Below are positions 1 to 9,902 of a stretch of 61,240 bases of DNA, piece by piece. The notes beneath the pieces were generated by a model, which saw only the letters and a program-made list of their open reading frames with translations, searched no databases and was not told where the DNA came from. Made by a program: the position numbers and the translations under genes. Position 1 is the first letter of the stretch; every line of letters starts with the position of its first letter. The stretch lies in assembly GCA_903839405.1 (NCBI GenBank), contig CAIMCD010000032.1:1-61240 (forward strand). The letters are read 5' to 3'. Source of the DNA: an uncultured Chlorobiaceae bacterium. GTDB taxonomy: Bacteria > Bacteroidota > Chlorobiia > Chlorobiales > Chlorobiaceae.

Positions 1-53
1 ACCGGCAGGCTGAAAATATCGCGTATCGAAGCAGACTCCTTACGATGCGGCAT
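1..53 (-). CDS. Possible start of a CDS running off the left edge
   Basis: Reading leftward, an ATG at 53 opens a frame without stops to the window edge (about 17 codons, beginning MPHRKES). A GGGGAG Shine-Dalgarno-like block lies 5 nt before the ATG. It follows the NusG-like antiterminator gene on the same strand by about 170 bp, the usual place for the first gene of an operon controlled by such a factor. The product cannot be named from so few residues, and the frame could be chance. Confidence 0.35.
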   Translation of the reverse strand, partial: MPHRKESASIRDIFSLP

Positions 54-225
54 AAAAACTCCCCATTACGCCTTCTCGGGCATGGCGACCCAAAAAGCCG
101 TTGCACGCCAAATCAGACAATGACTGTAAATAAAGATAGTTGTAGCTGGAAAATATAAAAAAACCGTTCAGGAACTTAGAGTACCGGCGGTTTTATACGG
201 TTAAGGGCAGCCTGAAAAAGCCGCC

Positions 226-744
226 TCACTGTTCGGAGAGCGTCTGAAGCAGATCAGGATAAATGCTGATTTCCACCCCCTGCATGATACTCTCGATAAA
301 AACCACAAGCCGGGTCTCACGGCCTTGCTTGACCACAACACCTTCCAAATCCTTGAACGGACCGGCCAGAACCCGCACCTTCTGGCCCGGAGGAATCGCG
401 TTCACTGTCCGGCTGAAAGCATCAGGCTCCCTCACCAGGGTTTTAAGCCAGTCAATATCGCGCTGGCAAATAACCGAGGGGTTTTTGCCAATGCCGATAA
501 ACTTCACCACCCCTTCGGTATCGAGCACATGACTCTGCTCTTTTCTGAGATCGATATAGACAAAAACATAGCCTCTGAACAACGGCTCCACCACCTTTTT
601 CTTTCTGTCGCTCCACTGCCGCCAGGTTTCAAGCAAAGGCAGAAAACTGGTAATGTGCCGTTCATGAAACCATAGATGCACTTTTTTTTCATAACGAGAG
701 CGAACATAAACCGCGTACCATCTCAGATTCCGTTCATCATCCAT
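226..744 (-). CDS. NusG-family specialised antiterminator (UpxY/RfaH type)
   Basis: A 172-residue NusG paralogue. Residues 8-105 form an NGN-like domain starting RWYAVYVRSRYEKKV, with the typical LFRGYVFVYIDL stretch around 55-66. Residues about 118-150 form a KOW motif (PGQKVRVLAGPFKDLEGVV). General NusG binds RNA polymerase and Rho/NusE. Short paralogues of this kind (UpxY in Bacteroides, RfaH in enterobacteria) relieve termination in one long operon, often for surface polysaccharide. Here the gene stands alone with only a partial minus-strand frame downstream at the window edge, so its target operon is probably outside the window. It is not the core nusG, which normally sits with secE and rplK. 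The family is clear; the target is inferred. Confidence 0.8.
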   Translation of the reverse strand: MDDERNLRWYAVYVRSRYEKKVHLWFHERHITSFLPLLETWRQWSDRKKKVVEPLFRGYVFVYIDLRKEQSHVLDTEGVVKFIGIGKNPSVICQRDIDWLKTLVREPDAFSRTVNAIPPGQKVRVLAGPFKDLEGVVVKQGRETRLVVFIESIMQGVEISIYPDLLQTLSEQ

Positions 745-869
745 TCTAGAGGAAAACTAGTGTTGAGTACTTCTTTTAATTACCTGAAAACCAGTGATTC
801 AGTATTATTATAAAACAAGTTAACAACTACCGAGCAGATCACAAAAAAGTAAATACAACAAATGTACAT

Positions 870-2723
870 TCAAACCCCTGCAGCAGGATGATCACTGCAG
901 TAGCGGTCGATAAGGGAGAGAAACTGCCTTCCGTACCGTTCGAGCTTGACCTCTCCGACGCCGGAAACCGAAAGCATGGCCTCGGCATTCCGGGGTACAA
1001 GGGAGGCCATTTCGTGGAGTGTACGGTCTGAAAAGACCACATAGGGAGGAATGCCCTGCTCATCGGCAATCTGTTTACGCAATACCCTGAGGAGATCAAA
1101 CAGCCCCTTGTCATAAGAGGTTCCTGACTCCCCGTCACTCACGACTTTCGCCTTTTGCTTCTCCAGCACCCGAACCATCTCGATGTGCTCCTCATGCTTC
1201 AAAATCCGCACCGCTTTGGGCAGCAAAAAAAGCAACGGATAGAGCCCTTCGGATTTTTCGATAACCTGTTGTGCCAAGAGTTCATCAATAAGGTGACGCC
1301 AGTATTTTTTATCGTGCTGTTTGCCCACCCCGTAGGTTTTCAGCCGGTCGTGACCAAGGTCGCGAATCTTTTTATTGGCGCTTCCGGTAACAATATCAAC
1401 AAGATGCGTTGCACCAAACCGCTCCTCGGTGCGAACGATGGCCGAAAGCAGCATCTGCGCCTGAAGGGTACAATCAACCACCTCGCGTACTCCAAGGCAG
1501 ATATCACAGGAGTTACAGTTCTCATGCGGGTAGTGCTCCCCGAAATAGTCAAGCAGGGTTTTACGGCGGCACACCGAGGTTGAAGCAAAGGCAATAACCT
1601 TCTGGAGGCTTGCGAGCGCCCGCGCCCGCTCGGTTTCATCCACCATTGCATCAATAAAAAAGCGCACTTTCGAACTATCACCCTGTGCAAAGAGAAGCGT
1701 GCAGTGCGCCCCCTCACCATCACGGCCCGCCCGACCAGTCTCCTGATAGTAGTTCTCGATACTTTTTGGCAGGTCAGCATGAATCACAAAACGGATATTC
1801 GACTTATCTATGCCCATACCAAAAGCAATGGTGGCCACCATCACATCCACCTCGTCACGGATAAAAGCCTCCTGATTGCGTTTGCGCTCCAAGTCACCAA
1901 GACCGGCATGATAGGGAAGCACCCGAAACCCTTTGGCCTGCAACATGGCCGCCGTATCATTGACGCTTTTGCGGCTGGTACGATAGATAATACCCGCCTT
2001 GCCACGATTGCTCTTCAGCAAAGAAACAAGCTGCTGATCGCCCCTCTCCTTGTATCGAACATCATAGACAAGATTGGGCCGGTCAAAGGATGCCCGGACA
2101 ATAAAGGGAGTGCGCAAGGCAAGTTTCTGCAAGATATCCTGCTGTACCCGGTGCGTTGCCGTTGCGGTAAATGCGGCAACCGGAAGGTCAGGAAAAATTG
2201 TCACCAGATCCGAAAGCGCGAGGTAGTCAGGCCGGAAATCGTGCCCCCATTCAGAAATACAGTGTGCTTCATCAATAACGGCCATACTGATTTGCACCCG
2301 ACGGAGCATCTCCCTGAAATGGTCGAGGGTAAATCGCTCGGGTGAAACGTAGAGCAAGTCAAGCGAGTTCGAAAGCAATGCGCCGATAACCCGCTGCCGC
2401 TCTTCCGCATCAAGGGAGCTGTTCAAACACTCCGCACGAATGCCGTTGGCACGAGCACCGTCCACCTGGTCTTTCATGAGCGCAATAAGCGGGCTGATAA
2501 CCACGCAGGTGCCCGGAAGCAGCATGGCGGGAAGCTGATAGCAGAGCGATTTGCCGCCGCCGGTCGGCATCACGGCAAAAACATCTCTTTTCTCCAGAAT
2601 AGCCCTGACTATCGACTCTTGGTTAGGGCGAAACTCATGGAAACCAAATACTTTGCGAAGAGTATCAAACAGTGCGCCCTCAGCGCCCTGTACCGGCGGA
2701 AGCAATGGTTCACCGCTCAACAA
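870..2723 (-). CDS. recQ: ATP-dependent DNA helicase RecQ
   Basis: A 617-residue 3'-5' superfamily 2 helicase for recombinational repair and fork restart. In order: the helicase core with Walker A (MPTGGGKS, about 52-59) and the DEAH box (VIDEAHCISEWGHDFRPDY); helicase motif VI (QETGRAGRDG); the zinc-binding RecQ-Ct segment (C-x16-C-x2-C-x2-C around 378-402); a winged-helix region; and a C-terminal HRDC domain (about 530-605, LLRVLRKQIADEQGIPPY). This is the full-length bacterial architecture. The best start is a TTG at 2723, because a GGAG lies 6 nt upstream and no in-frame ATG precedes the Walker A region. It is 95 bp downstream of the radical SAM gene on the same strand and could be co-transcribed. 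Confidence 0.95.
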   Translation of the reverse strand: MLSGEPLLPPVQGAEGALFDTLRKVFGFHEFRPNQESIVRAILEKRDVFAVMPTGGGKSLCYQLPAMLLPGTCVVISPLIALMKDQVDGARANGIRAECLNSSLDAEERQRVIGALLSNSLDLLYVSPERFTLDHFREMLRRVQISMAVIDEAHCISEWGHDFRPDYLALSDLVTIFPDLPVAAFTATATHRVQQDILQKLALRTPFIVRASFDRPNLVYDVRYKERGDQQLVSLLKSNRGKAGIIYRTSRKSVNDTAAMLQAKGFRVLPYHAGLGDLERKRNQEAFIRDEVDVMVATIAFGMGIDKSNIRFVIHADLPKSIENYYQETGRAGRDGEGAHCTLLFAQGDSSKVRFFIDAMVDETERARALASLQKVIAFASTSVCRRKTLLDYFGEHYPHENCNSCDICLGVREVVDCTLQAQMLLSAIVRTEERFGATHLVDIVTGSANKKIRDLGHDRLKTYGVGKQHDKKYWRHLIDELLAQQVIEKSEGLYPLLFLLPKAVRILKHEEHIEMVRVLEKQKAKVVSDGESGTSYDKGLFDLLRVLRKQIADEQGIPPYVVFSDRTLHEMASLVPRNAEAMLSVSGVGEVKLERYGRQFLSLIDRYCSDHPAAGV

Positions 2724-2818
2724 TTCTCACTCCATAGCAATAAGAAAAACCCGCAAGGCATCTGTATCCACTCTTGTTCATGCAACACACCCAAAATGTT
2801 CGGCAAACAACAAACCAT

Positions 2819-4699
2819 TCACCCCTGATAACTCCTTTTTTCCGAAGCGGCTAACGAGGGTATTGATGGAGGATGCCCTACCTTTTTGCTTTTGCGAAAG
2901 GTTCGGAGGTAGAGCGCTACAATTTTTGCAGCAACGCCCAAAACCTCACGGTCAGCGAGCAGGGAAAGAATCTGACCGGTCATTTTTCCGGGATTGTTTC
3001 TCAGCCATTCGTTCCGGTAGAGCACGCTCATGAGCTTGTCCATCGAAAGCGCACAGGCACACTCAACCAGTTCATCAAGGCGGATTACCGGACCCGTGAA
3101 CAGAATGCCATCATGCTGCTCCCTCATCGAAAGCACCCGATTACCATCACGCTCATCAAGCACAAAGTCGATACTCCTCTCGGCTGAATTCCTCAGCCTT
3201 ACCGTAAGCGGCTTCTCCAATCTTTTGCAGGAAGAGGGAGCCACCATCTGCACCGAACCATGCTCATGCTCATGAAATTGGAGCAGCGCACTGAACAAAC
3301 GCTCCCGGATCTCGGCAAGGGAGAGATTTTTGTTCACCCGCAACAGAAAGCAGAACTGGAAAAGATCGATCATGAAATTAAGCAAGAGCGCATTGGTGGT
3401 GTTGCGCTTCATGACAGAGCGGTAACCGTTGAATGCCGCATTGCAGTATGCCAGCATGGCAACAAGCTTGTTGCTGTCCATCGTGCGGGTCTCAATGACC
3501 GGACAGTAATTATTATAGAGATCCCAGTCAAAGGAGCGGATTTTCCCCTCATTTTTATACTCCGTAAAAATCCCGGTGCCGGGATAGGGGGTCATAATCA
3601 TAAAGAGCGCATGGCGCAAACCAAGCGATTGTGCAAACTCCGGATAAGCCATGGTTTGCTGCTCATTTTCCGTATAGTGGCCGATAATGAAATAGCCTTC
3701 CGCACCAATACCGTTTTTCCGGCAAAGCTCAATTGCCCGGGCCACATCATCAAGGCTGTTTTTCTTGTTCATGAGTGCCAAGGTTTCCACGCTTGGGCTT
3801 TCAATCCCAAGCCCAACCTTGCTGAGGCCGATCTGCTTCAGCTTTCCCAGAATCCGTTCAGCCCGTACCAGATCCTTGGCTCTCGACTCGGTCATGATCC
3901 TGAAATTGGTCAACCCCCTTTCGATCAAGAGATCACAGATTTTCTCCGCCCGGCCGATATTCGTCAGAAAATTGGCATCCCAGATCTTGATCAGTTTTTT
4001 CTGATTGGGATCGTGCAAAAGAGCGATCTCCTCAACAACATTTTCCGGACTTCTGCCTCGCCACCCCTTGTGCATCTGATCATTGGCACAAAAGGAGCAC
4101 GACCAGGGGCACCCCCTCGACGTATAGATGGTATCAATGGAGTAGGCATCACCTTTTTCACCATAACGCTCGGGACGCAGCGAGCGCAGCGGAAAGGCAA
4201 TGGAGTTAATATCCGCAATGACATCGCGCACTCCGGTATAGACAATCCCGCCCCCTTCGCGGTAGGCAAGCCCCTTGACGTCACGGGAGATGCCTTTGAG
4301 TACCAGCTCCCGAAAGGTCTCTTCGCCCTCGCCAATCACCACAACATCAACACAGGAGAGCTTCAGCACCTCTTCAGGCAGGGCGGTCGGATGAAATCCC
4401 CCCATCACGACCACAGCTCCCGACTCCTTTGCAATTTGGGCAAGCTGGACGGCCTGGTTGAAAGCTCCGGTCATGGAGGAGATAGCCACAAGATCAACCG
4501 GCCTTCTCTTCAACAGGGAGCGCAGACTCTCAAAAATCTGGTTGTTGTAATAATTATCGGGAATAACCAGACTTTCCACATCATGCTGAACCGCCGCAGC
4601 AAGGTAGCAGACGCCAATACTATCAGAGATGAAGCGGGGAAATGGCGTGATGATGGTTTGCGGAGCCTCAACGAGACAGATATGCTTAAAATATGCCAT
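2819..4699 (-). CDS. B12-binding-domain radical SAM protein
   Basis: A 626-residue protein. The N-terminal 150 residues resemble a cobalamin-binding Rossmann domain ([10 protein letters not shown], then [16 protein letters not shown]). A radical SAM core follows with the cluster motif CPWSCSFC (C197, C201, C204). Downstream are GLGIESPS and a long C-terminal extension of about 200 residues without a recognisable motif. Members of this class methylate unactivated carbons or build tetrapyrrole, hopanoid, lipid or peptide natural products; BchE- and HpnP-type enzymes share this layout. In a phototroph a role in chlorophyll or lipid modification is possible, but the sequence does not identify the substrate. 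Neighbours are recQ (downstream) and the hcp terminator (upstream), which give no hint. Confidence 0.85.
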   Translation of the reverse strand: MAYFKHICLVEAPQTIITPFPRFISDSIGVCYLAAAVQHDVESLVIPDNYYNNQIFESLRSLLKRRPVDLVAISSMTGAFNQAVQLAQIAKESGAVVVMGGFHPTALPEEVLKLSCVDVVVIGEGEETFRELVLKGISRDVKGLAYREGGGIVYTGVRDVIADINSIAFPLRSLRPERYGEKGDAYSIDTIYTSRGCPWSCSFCANDQMHKGWRGRSPENVVEEIALLHDPNQKKLIKIWDANFLTNIGRAEKICDLLIERGLTNFRIMTESRAKDLVRAERILGKLKQIGLSKVGLGIESPSVETLALMNKKNSLDDVARAIELCRKNGIGAEGYFIIGHYTENEQQTMAYPEFAQSLGLRHALFMIMTPYPGTGIFTEYKNEGKIRSFDWDLYNNYCPVIETRTMDSNKLVAMLAYCNAAFNGYRSVMKRNTTNALLLNFMIDLFQFCFLLRVNKNLSLAEIRERLFSALLQFHEHEHGSVQMVAPSSCKRLEKPLTVRLRNSAERSIDFVLDERDGNRVLSMREQHDGILFTGPVIRLDELVECACALSMDKLMSVLYRNEWLRNNPGKMTGQILSLLADREVLGVAAKIVALYLRTFRKSKKVGHPPSIPSLAASEKRSYQG

Positions 4700-4857
4700 A
4701 ACGCCCTGAACTTGAAAATTGATGAATGGAAAGAAAACCGGAAAACATCCAGGGGAACGCGAAATACTCTGCTGAATAGTCCAAGTGAAAGATACACATC
4801 ACAGCGCTAACCACAAGGAGTTCTTCCTGACCATTATGGCCGGAAAAACCAGAAACT

Positions 4858-4887
4858 ACAAAAAGGGAGCAAAAGCCCCCTTTTTGT
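4858..4887 (-). terminator. Hairpin terminator downstream of hcp
   Basis: An inverted repeat with 10-nt arms (ACAAAAAGGG / CCCTTTTTGT) around a short A-rich loop lies about 60 bp past the hcp stop. The arm itself supplies a T-run on both strands, so it may also act bidirectionally. The rest of the 250-bp gap (4700-4949) shows no gene. Confidence 0.7.
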
Positions 4888-4949
4888 GAACCGTATCAGT
4901 TCGGAACCGGCAACGCCCCAGGGTTCCCTTTCCCTCGTAGTATGCAGAG

Positions 4950-6578
4950 CTAAACGCCAGCCATCATGGCCTCAACATCAGCCTGAACCTTGCCGATCGG
5001 CATGATACCAAACCTCTCAACCAGTACCGCGGCCACGCCAGGAGTAAGAAACTCGGGAAGTGTTGGCCCGAGCCGGATCCCTTTAACTCCCAAAAAGAGC
5101 AAGGCAAGGAGCACCGTAACGGCTTTCTGTTCATACCAGGCAATATCAAACGAGATCGGCAGATCGTTGATATCCTGAAGCCCGAACAGCTCCTTGAGCT
5201 TGAGTGCAATCACCGCCAAAGAGTAGGAATCATTGCACTGACCGGCATCGAGAATACGCGGAATACCGTCGATATCACCAAGAGGAAGCTTGTTATAACG
5301 ATACTTTGCGCAACCCGCAGTAAGAATCACCGTACCGGCGGGCAAGGCCTCGGCGACCTGGGTGTAGTACGTGCGGGAGGCGTGACGACCGTCGCAGCCA
5401 GCCATCACCACAAAGCGCTTGATTGCGCCACTTTTAACCGCTTCAACCACCTTGTCGGCCAGCGCAACAACCTGATTGTGCGCAAAACCTCCAACGATTT
5501 TGCCATCCTCAAGCTCTTTTGGCGGCTGACAAGTTTTAGCCAGCTCAATGATTGCTGAAAAGTCTTTCTCCTCACCCTCAAGCCGGGCTGGAATATGCTT
5601 CAGGCCGGGATAACCAGCCATGCCGGTCGTAAACATCCGGTGGCGATAGGCTTCGCGAACCGGCACAATACAGTTCGTCGTCATCAGTATCGGGCCGTTG
5701 AAGGAGTCAAACTCCCGATCCTGCAACCACCATGATCCACCATAGTTGCCAATAAAATGCGGGTAGTGTTTAAATGCAGGATAGGAGTGCGCCGGAAGCA
5801 TTTCACAATGGGTATAGACATCAACACCGCTCTCTTCAGTCTGCTTCAGCAGCTCGTCCATATCACGCAAATCATGGCCTGAAATCAGGATGCCCGGTCT
5901 GGTGCCAACTCCGGTATTGACCATGGTAATCTCGGGATGACCGTAGGTTTCGGTATTGGCCTTGTCAAGCAGCGCCATGGCCTTGACGGCCGCGCCACCG
6001 GTTTCCAGCACCAACTCGGTCAGCTCTCCGGCACCAAGCTCTTTGGTCAGTGCAGCAAGCCCTTTAACATAAAAAGCATAGATATCGTCATCATGATAGC
6101 CGAGCACCGCCGCATGGTCGGTGTAGGCGGCAAGCCCTTTGATACCGTAGAGTACAAGGCTTTTCAGGGAGCGCAGATCCTCGTTCTCCGCGAGGCTGTC
6201 GATGCCGGCAGAAGGAGCTTTTGCAAGAAAATCCTCCCGAGTGCTTCCGCTCCACACCGCCGCATCGTGCAGTGGCGGAAGGGCCAGTGTGGCTTTCAGC
6301 TCATCACGCATGGCAAGGGTTTTACGAATCTGCTGAACAATGGCATCCTCGTCAAAATTGGTATTGGTCACGGTAACAAACAAAGACTCGCTGATAAGCT
6401 GACCTACGCCCCTTGATATGGGGTGCGGCAGTTGCTCAGCCGTAAGCGCAAGCCCTTCGGCTGCATAAACAAGCACATCCTGCAGTTTTGCCGTCATCTC
6501 ATCCTTTCCGCAAACCCCTCGTGCGGTACATCCGGTACCGTGAATACTCTCCTGACACTGATCACAATGCATTGCCAT
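4950..6578 (-). CDS. hcp: Hybrid cluster protein (Hcp; hydroxylamine/NO reductase)
   Basis: A 542-residue prismane protein. The N-terminal cysteines C-x2-C-x8-C-x5-C bind a cubane cluster, the spacing typical of class I proteins of anaerobes rather than the enterobacterial class II. Hybrid-cluster ligands are visible in [41 protein letters not shown] and [11 protein letters not shown]. Such proteins reduce NO (and hydroxylamine in vitro) and protect against nitrosative stress. The ATG at 6578 is preferred over the GTG at 6593, because GGAGG sits 8 nt before the ATG and overlaps the GTG. A ferredoxin-like gene and an Rrf2 regulator lie just upstream on the same strand; they are probably its electron donor and regulator. 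Confidence 0.95.
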   Translation of the reverse strand: MAMHCDQCQESIHGTGCTARGVCGKDEMTAKLQDVLVYAAEGLALTAEQLPHPISRGVGQLISESLFVTVTNTNFDEDAIVQQIRKTLAMRDELKATLALPPLHDAAVWSGSTREDFLAKAPSAGIDSLAENEDLRSLKSLVLYGIKGLAAYTDHAAVLGYHDDDIYAFYVKGLAALTKELGAGELTELVLETGGAAVKAMALLDKANTETYGHPEITMVNTGVGTRPGILISGHDLRDMDELLKQTEESGVDVYTHCEMLPAHSYPAFKHYPHFIGNYGGSWWLQDREFDSFNGPILMTTNCIVPVREAYRHRMFTTGMAGYPGLKHIPARLEGEEKDFSAIIELAKTCQPPKELEDGKIVGGFAHNQVVALADKVVEAVKSGAIKRFVVMAGCDGRHASRTYYTQVAEALPAGTVILTAGCAKYRYNKLPLGDIDGIPRILDAGQCNDSYSLAVIALKLKELFGLQDINDLPISFDIAWYEQKAVTVLLALLFLGVKGIRLGPTLPEFLTPGVAAVLVERFGIMPIGKVQADVEAMMAGV

Positions 6579-6741
6579 CGCTCGTTCCTCCACGTTGTGT
6601 TTTATAGTAATACCATGATCGGAGTGATAACTCGTAGAGCATCACAACCTCACCGCTAATTTTTACTTTTTAAACACGCAAAAGAGATGAAACATTCGAG
6701 CAAAGCCGCGATTTTCAGGTATCAGGCAAGTGGCTTCTCTC

Positions 6742-7638
6742 TTATACCCACTCTTCATTTATGACATCACCATGCACACTGATGAGCACCTTTTTGACCG
6801 GCACCTTGCGGCTTGCCCTCCCGAGCGCCTCCGTAACGGTCACCATCAGACCCCCGCAGCAGGGAACTTCCATGATCGCAACCGTAATGGTGTTGATCTT
6901 CGCCACGTCAATCATCATGGCAAGTTTTTCAACATAGATCTCCATTTCGGAATCCAGTTTCGGACATGCTATCGCTAAACTTTTGCCGCGCATGAACGAG
7001 CTGTGGAAATCCGCAACGGCAAATGCCGTACAATCTGCGGCCAAAAGCAAATCAGAACCCTCATAATAGGGCGCAAGCGGTGAGACCAGATGAAGCTGGA
7101 TCGGCCACTGCCGAAGCGCACTGCTGGATGTTGATGGAGAAATCGTAACTGGTTGCGCAAGAGGGGGTGTTTGTTCTGCCCTGAAATCCATCATCCTGCT
7201 GCCGGGGCATCCGCCACCATGATGAGGAGCTGCGGCATGAGAAGGGTGGGCTGAAGGCTCTATGCCTTCAAGCGCGATCTCCTCCAGTGGATTTGCCAGA
7301 CCCTCTTCATCAAGATACTCAAGAGCCTGCTGCAGAAAATCGCTCTGGGCGTGATCAAGAAGATGGTGCAAATGAGCTGCAATCACTTTCGGCCCACCGG
7401 GCACAATGCTTTCACGCATCACCCGTTTTTCATCGTACGCTTCAGCTTCACGGCTCTCAATCTGCATGGCTCCGGTCCGACAGTGACCGATACAGGCCCC
7501 AAGACCATCGCAAAAAAGATCACTCACAAGGCGGGCCTTACCCTCTATCACCTGCAGCGCTCCCTCGGGACAACCGGGAATACACTCGCCGCATCCGGTG
7601 CATTTTTTTTCATCTATGGTAATAATCTGGCGTTTCAT
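6742..7638 (-). CDS. 4Fe-4S ferredoxin-domain protein, likely Hcp partner
   Basis: A 298-residue protein. Residues 8-60 form a two-cluster ferredoxin domain (CTGCGECIPGCPEGAL, then CDGLGACIGHCRTGA). A linker rich in His, Gly and Pro follows (about 135-160). The C-terminal domain of about 120 residues contains AADCTAFAVADFH, AIACPKLD and EVPCCGGLM, whose cysteines could bind further Fe-S. In anaerobes this type of protein is often found beside hcp and is thought to pass electrons to it. It lies 44 bp after the Rrf2 gene and 148 bp before hcp, all on the minus strand. The electron-donor role is inferred from position. Confidence 0.8.
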   Translation of the reverse strand: MKRQIITIDEKKCTGCGECIPGCPEGALQVIEGKARLVSDLFCDGLGACIGHCRTGAMQIESREAEAYDEKRVMRESIVPGGPKVIAAHLHHLLDHAQSDFLQQALEYLDEEGLANPLEEIALEGIEPSAHPSHAAAPHHGGGCPGSRMMDFRAEQTPPLAQPVTISPSTSSSALRQWPIQLHLVSPLAPYYEGSDLLLAADCTAFAVADFHSSFMRGKSLAIACPKLDSEMEIYVEKLAMMIDVAKINTITVAIMEVPCCGGLMVTVTEALGRASRKVPVKKVLISVHGDVINEEWV

Positions 7639-7682
7639 CGCGGAATGGTTCCTATATAAATCATTATTAAAACATGTTAGCG

Positions 7683-8105
7683 TTACTGGCTGTTTACCGC
7701 CTGCAGGTCTCGAAGCAGCGTTCCGATGGTGATTTTTTCAAACTCGCTGTGCACCACCCCTTCAATCCGCATGATTTCATGACGCAGCACACACCGGGCA
7801 CGATTCACGCAAATCTGCTTGCGAAACATGCACTCCGACACCTGCACCTTGCCCTGAAAAATTTCAATAAGCTGGCGTAAGCCAATCTCATCCGGATCTT
7901 TTTCCAGCATAAAGCCGCCCTGAACTCCCTCTTTTGAAACAATCAGGTCGTGGCGGATCATCTCCTGCAGCAGCTTGCGCAGAAACTGGTAAGGAATCGC
8001 CTGCTCATCAGCAATTGTTTTTGCTGAGAGATAGCTCCCTTTTTTTGCCGCAAGCATCAACAGGGCCCGTATGGCGTAATCCGTATTTTTAGTCAGTACT
8101 TTCAT
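7683..8105 (-). CDS. Rrf2-family Fe-S transcriptional regulator
   Basis: A 140-residue protein starting MKVLTKNTDYAIRALLMLA. It has a winged helix-turn-helix (1-60, with FLRKLLQEM and the wing GVQGGF) and a cysteine triplet at 92, 99 and 105. That spacing is close to the 2Fe-2S/4Fe-4S ligands of IscR and NsrR. The ATG at 8105 has a perfect AAAGGAG 5 nt upstream; longer frames starting at 8183 lack a site. Position before the ferredoxin and hcp genes suggests an NsrR-like sensor of NO or redox state controlling them. NsrR versus another Rrf2 subgroup cannot be decided from sequence alone. Confidence 0.88.
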   Translation of the reverse strand: MKVLTKNTDYAIRALLMLAAKKGSYLSAKTIADEQAIPYQFLRKLLQEMIRHDLIVSKEGVQGGFMLEKDPDEIGLRQLIEIFQGKVQVSECMFRKQICVNRARCVLRHEIMRIEGVVHSEFEKITIGTLLRDLQAVNSQ

Positions 8106-8109
8106 AGCT

Positions 8110-8132
8110 CCTTTATTTGATACCAATCTAGT
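8110..8132 (-). promoter_or_regulatory. Possible Rrf2 operator upstream of the regulator gene
   Basis: An imperfect palindrome with outer arms TGATACC and AGTGTCA and a 5-nt centre lies just before the Shine-Dalgarno of the Rrf2 gene. A related sequence (ATACCA, then ATC, then AGTG) occurs upstream of hcp at about 6607-6630. Shared placement suggests an autoregulated operator, but the match is weak. Confidence 0.3.
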
Positions 8133-8296
8133 GTCAGTTATGGGATAAAAAAAATCTTTTTTCATAATGTGCTCCCTGCACACAAAGGGAAATCGCCTGA
8201 TTTTTCCGTAACAACAGAAAGCTGCGTATATTGAATGAAAAAATATTTACCGGATTTTCATCCGAGAAAAACCGTAACCAGACCGGAAGAGAGGAT

Positions 8297-9214
8297 ATGC
8301 TGCAACTGAAAACCGCCGGGCTTAAAGCCCTTGACAATCTACGCTCGGCGGGACTCTATCCTCCGCCTTGGCAAAGCATGGCTGAACTGGAGAAAATAAC
8401 AGATGACACGGTTGCGCGTTTTCTCTCTGAACGATACGAAGTTTCAAAGGAGTTGGGCGGAGGATTTCTTCTGCCCGAACTGCTTGACCGAACCGTGCGC
8501 ACGACCGAGAGTGAGCATATGGATGACCGGAACATGCCGGAACAGAAAAAGCTTGAACTGGTGCAGGCACTCGACCGCCAAAACACCCTGATGCACCTCT
8601 ACCCACGCTATATCAGCATACTGCAGCCACTGATCCATGAAACAGCAAAACGCCAAGAGCGCCCGGTCCGCCTCCTTGAATTGGCAAGCGGATCAGGAGG
8701 CCTGGCACTGGCTCTGGCCAAAGAGGTCCGGCAAAAAAAACTGCCGCTTTCGGTAACGGCATCGGACGTCATCCCGGCCTATATTGAGCAAGGCAACCAT
8801 ATGGCGACGCAAAAAAACCTCCCGGTCACCTTCCGCCATCTCAATGCACTGAACCTGCAGGAGATCGGAGCGGCTGAATTTGACATCATCATTATCTCAC
8901 AAAGTCTGCACCACTTCACGCCCGGTCAGCTTGCCGTGATGATTGCCCAGTCAGCACAGCATACCACAACGGCATTCATTGGTATTGACGGCTATCGCAG
9001 CATCGTGCTTGCCTGCGGAGTGCCGCTCATGGCAAGCCTGCAGGGAATAGCATCATTTACCCTTGACGGCTTGACATCCGCACGGAAATTCTATTCCGAA
9101 CTGGAACTCGATATGATTACCGAGATCGCCACCGCAAAAAGAGATCACGCGGTCTCCTCGGCATGGCCACTAAGCGTGCTCAGCATCCGCTTCGACGGGG
9201 AAAAACCCGGATAA
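8297..9214 (+). CDS. Class I SAM-dependent methyltransferase
   Basis: A protein of about 305 residues. The core is a Rossmann methyltransferase with the SAM-binding motif LLELASGSGGLALALA, a following acidic strand VTASDVIP, and the post-motif FDIIIISQSLHHFTPGQLAVMI. The N-terminal 110 residues are helical and unassigned. An ATG at 8297 preceded by AGAGAGG is favoured over the ATG at 8231, which has no ribosome-binding site. It is divergent from the Rrf2 gene. The substrate is unknown, and nothing in the neighbourhood fixes it. Confidence 0.8.
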   Translation: MLQLKTAGLKALDNLRSAGLYPPPWQSMAELEKITDDTVARFLSERYEVSKELGGGFLLPELLDRTVRTTESEHMDDRNMPEQKKLELVQALDRQNTLMHLYPRYISILQPLIHETAKRQERPVRLLELASGSGGLALALAKEVRQKKLPLSVTASDVIPAYIEQGNHMATQKNLPVTFRHLNALNLQEIGAAEFDIIIISQSLHHFTPGQLAVMIAQSAQHTTTAFIGIDGYRSIVLACGVPLMASLQGIASFTLDGLTSARKFYSELELDMITEIATAKRDHAVSSAWPLSVLSIRFDGEKPG

Positions 9215-9284
9215 TGATCAGGCTAAAAATCCTCTCACTCTACCACTATCCAGTAACCAAAGCAAAAAAAGGAGTCTATAACGC

Positions 9285-9731
9285 ATGAACTTTGTCAAAT
9301 TTTTAGGAGGAGCCGCCATTGCGCTTGCGGCTATTCAGCTTATCCCTTACGGCCGCGACCACAAGAACCCTCCGGTAACGGGTGAGCCAAAGTGGGACTC
9401 CCCGAGAACCGTTGAGCTCTTTGACCGCGCCTGCAAGAACTGCCATTCCAACAACACCATCTGGCCCTGGTACAGCTCTTACGCTCCAGTATCATGGCTG
9501 ACGCAACTTGATGTCACCATTGGACGCAAGAAATTCAATGTTTCCGAATGGGGACGCAAAGAGAAAAATGAGGGCGACAAAGCCGCTTCAGAGGTAAGGG
9601 AGGGCAAAATGCCCATGTTTTTCTATCTGCCGGCACATCCGGAAGCAAAGCTGAGTGAGGGAGAAAAACAGGAACTGGTCAAGGGACTTGTGGCAACTTT
9701 CGGCGAAAAAAAGAGCCGTGAAAAAGAGTAA
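9285..9731 (+). CDS. Haem-binding domain (monohaem c-type) protein
   Basis: A 148-residue exported protein. A short N-terminal hydrophobic segment ([18 protein letters not shown]) acts as signal or anchor. CKNCH binds one haem c covalently and is followed by the family-typical [18 protein letters not shown] (Haem_bd, PF14376-like). A second conserved region is [13 protein letters not shown], whose Met may be the distal ligand. A GGAG sits about 10 nt before the ATG. It probably works in the periplasm as a small electron carrier; the partner is unknown. It is a single gene closed by a strong terminator. Confidence 0.8.
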   Translation: MNFVKFLGGAAIALAAIQLIPYGRDHKNPPVTGEPKWDSPRTVELFDRACKNCHSNNTIWPWYSSYAPVSWLTQLDVTIGRKKFNVSEWGRKEKNEGDKAASEVREGKMPMFFYLPAHPEAKLSEGEKQELVKGLVATFGEKKSREKE

Positions 9732-9741
9732 CGAGTTGGAA

Positions 9742-9775
9742 AAAAGCCGTTCCCGACGTATCGGGAACGGCTTTT
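9742..9775 (+). terminator. Strong rho-independent terminator
   Basis: A perfect 15-bp stem (AAAAGCCGTTCCCGA and its complement) with a CGTA loop, ending in TTTT. It lies 10 bp past the stop of the haem-binding protein. Its A-run on the other side would let it act on both strands. Confidence 0.9.
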
Positions 9776-9902
9776 AAAAGAGAAGAACCAGAAATAACCC
9801 GACGTCCGGTTGCCAAGCCGTATGCAATTATCTCCCCGAAACATCGTATAGCTTCATGACAACTGAAAAAATTTCAACAATACAGGTTATCGTTATGATT
9901 AC

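Noticed and set aside
3260..4810. Long open frame (about 516 codons) on the plus strand opposite the radical SAM gene
   Set aside because: It mirrors the radical SAM gene, has no family motif or ribosome-binding site, and its residues are those expected from antisense reading of a GC-skewed gene.
6579..6593. GTG start for hcp five codons upstream
   Set aside because: It overlaps the GGAGG that serves the ATG at 6578.
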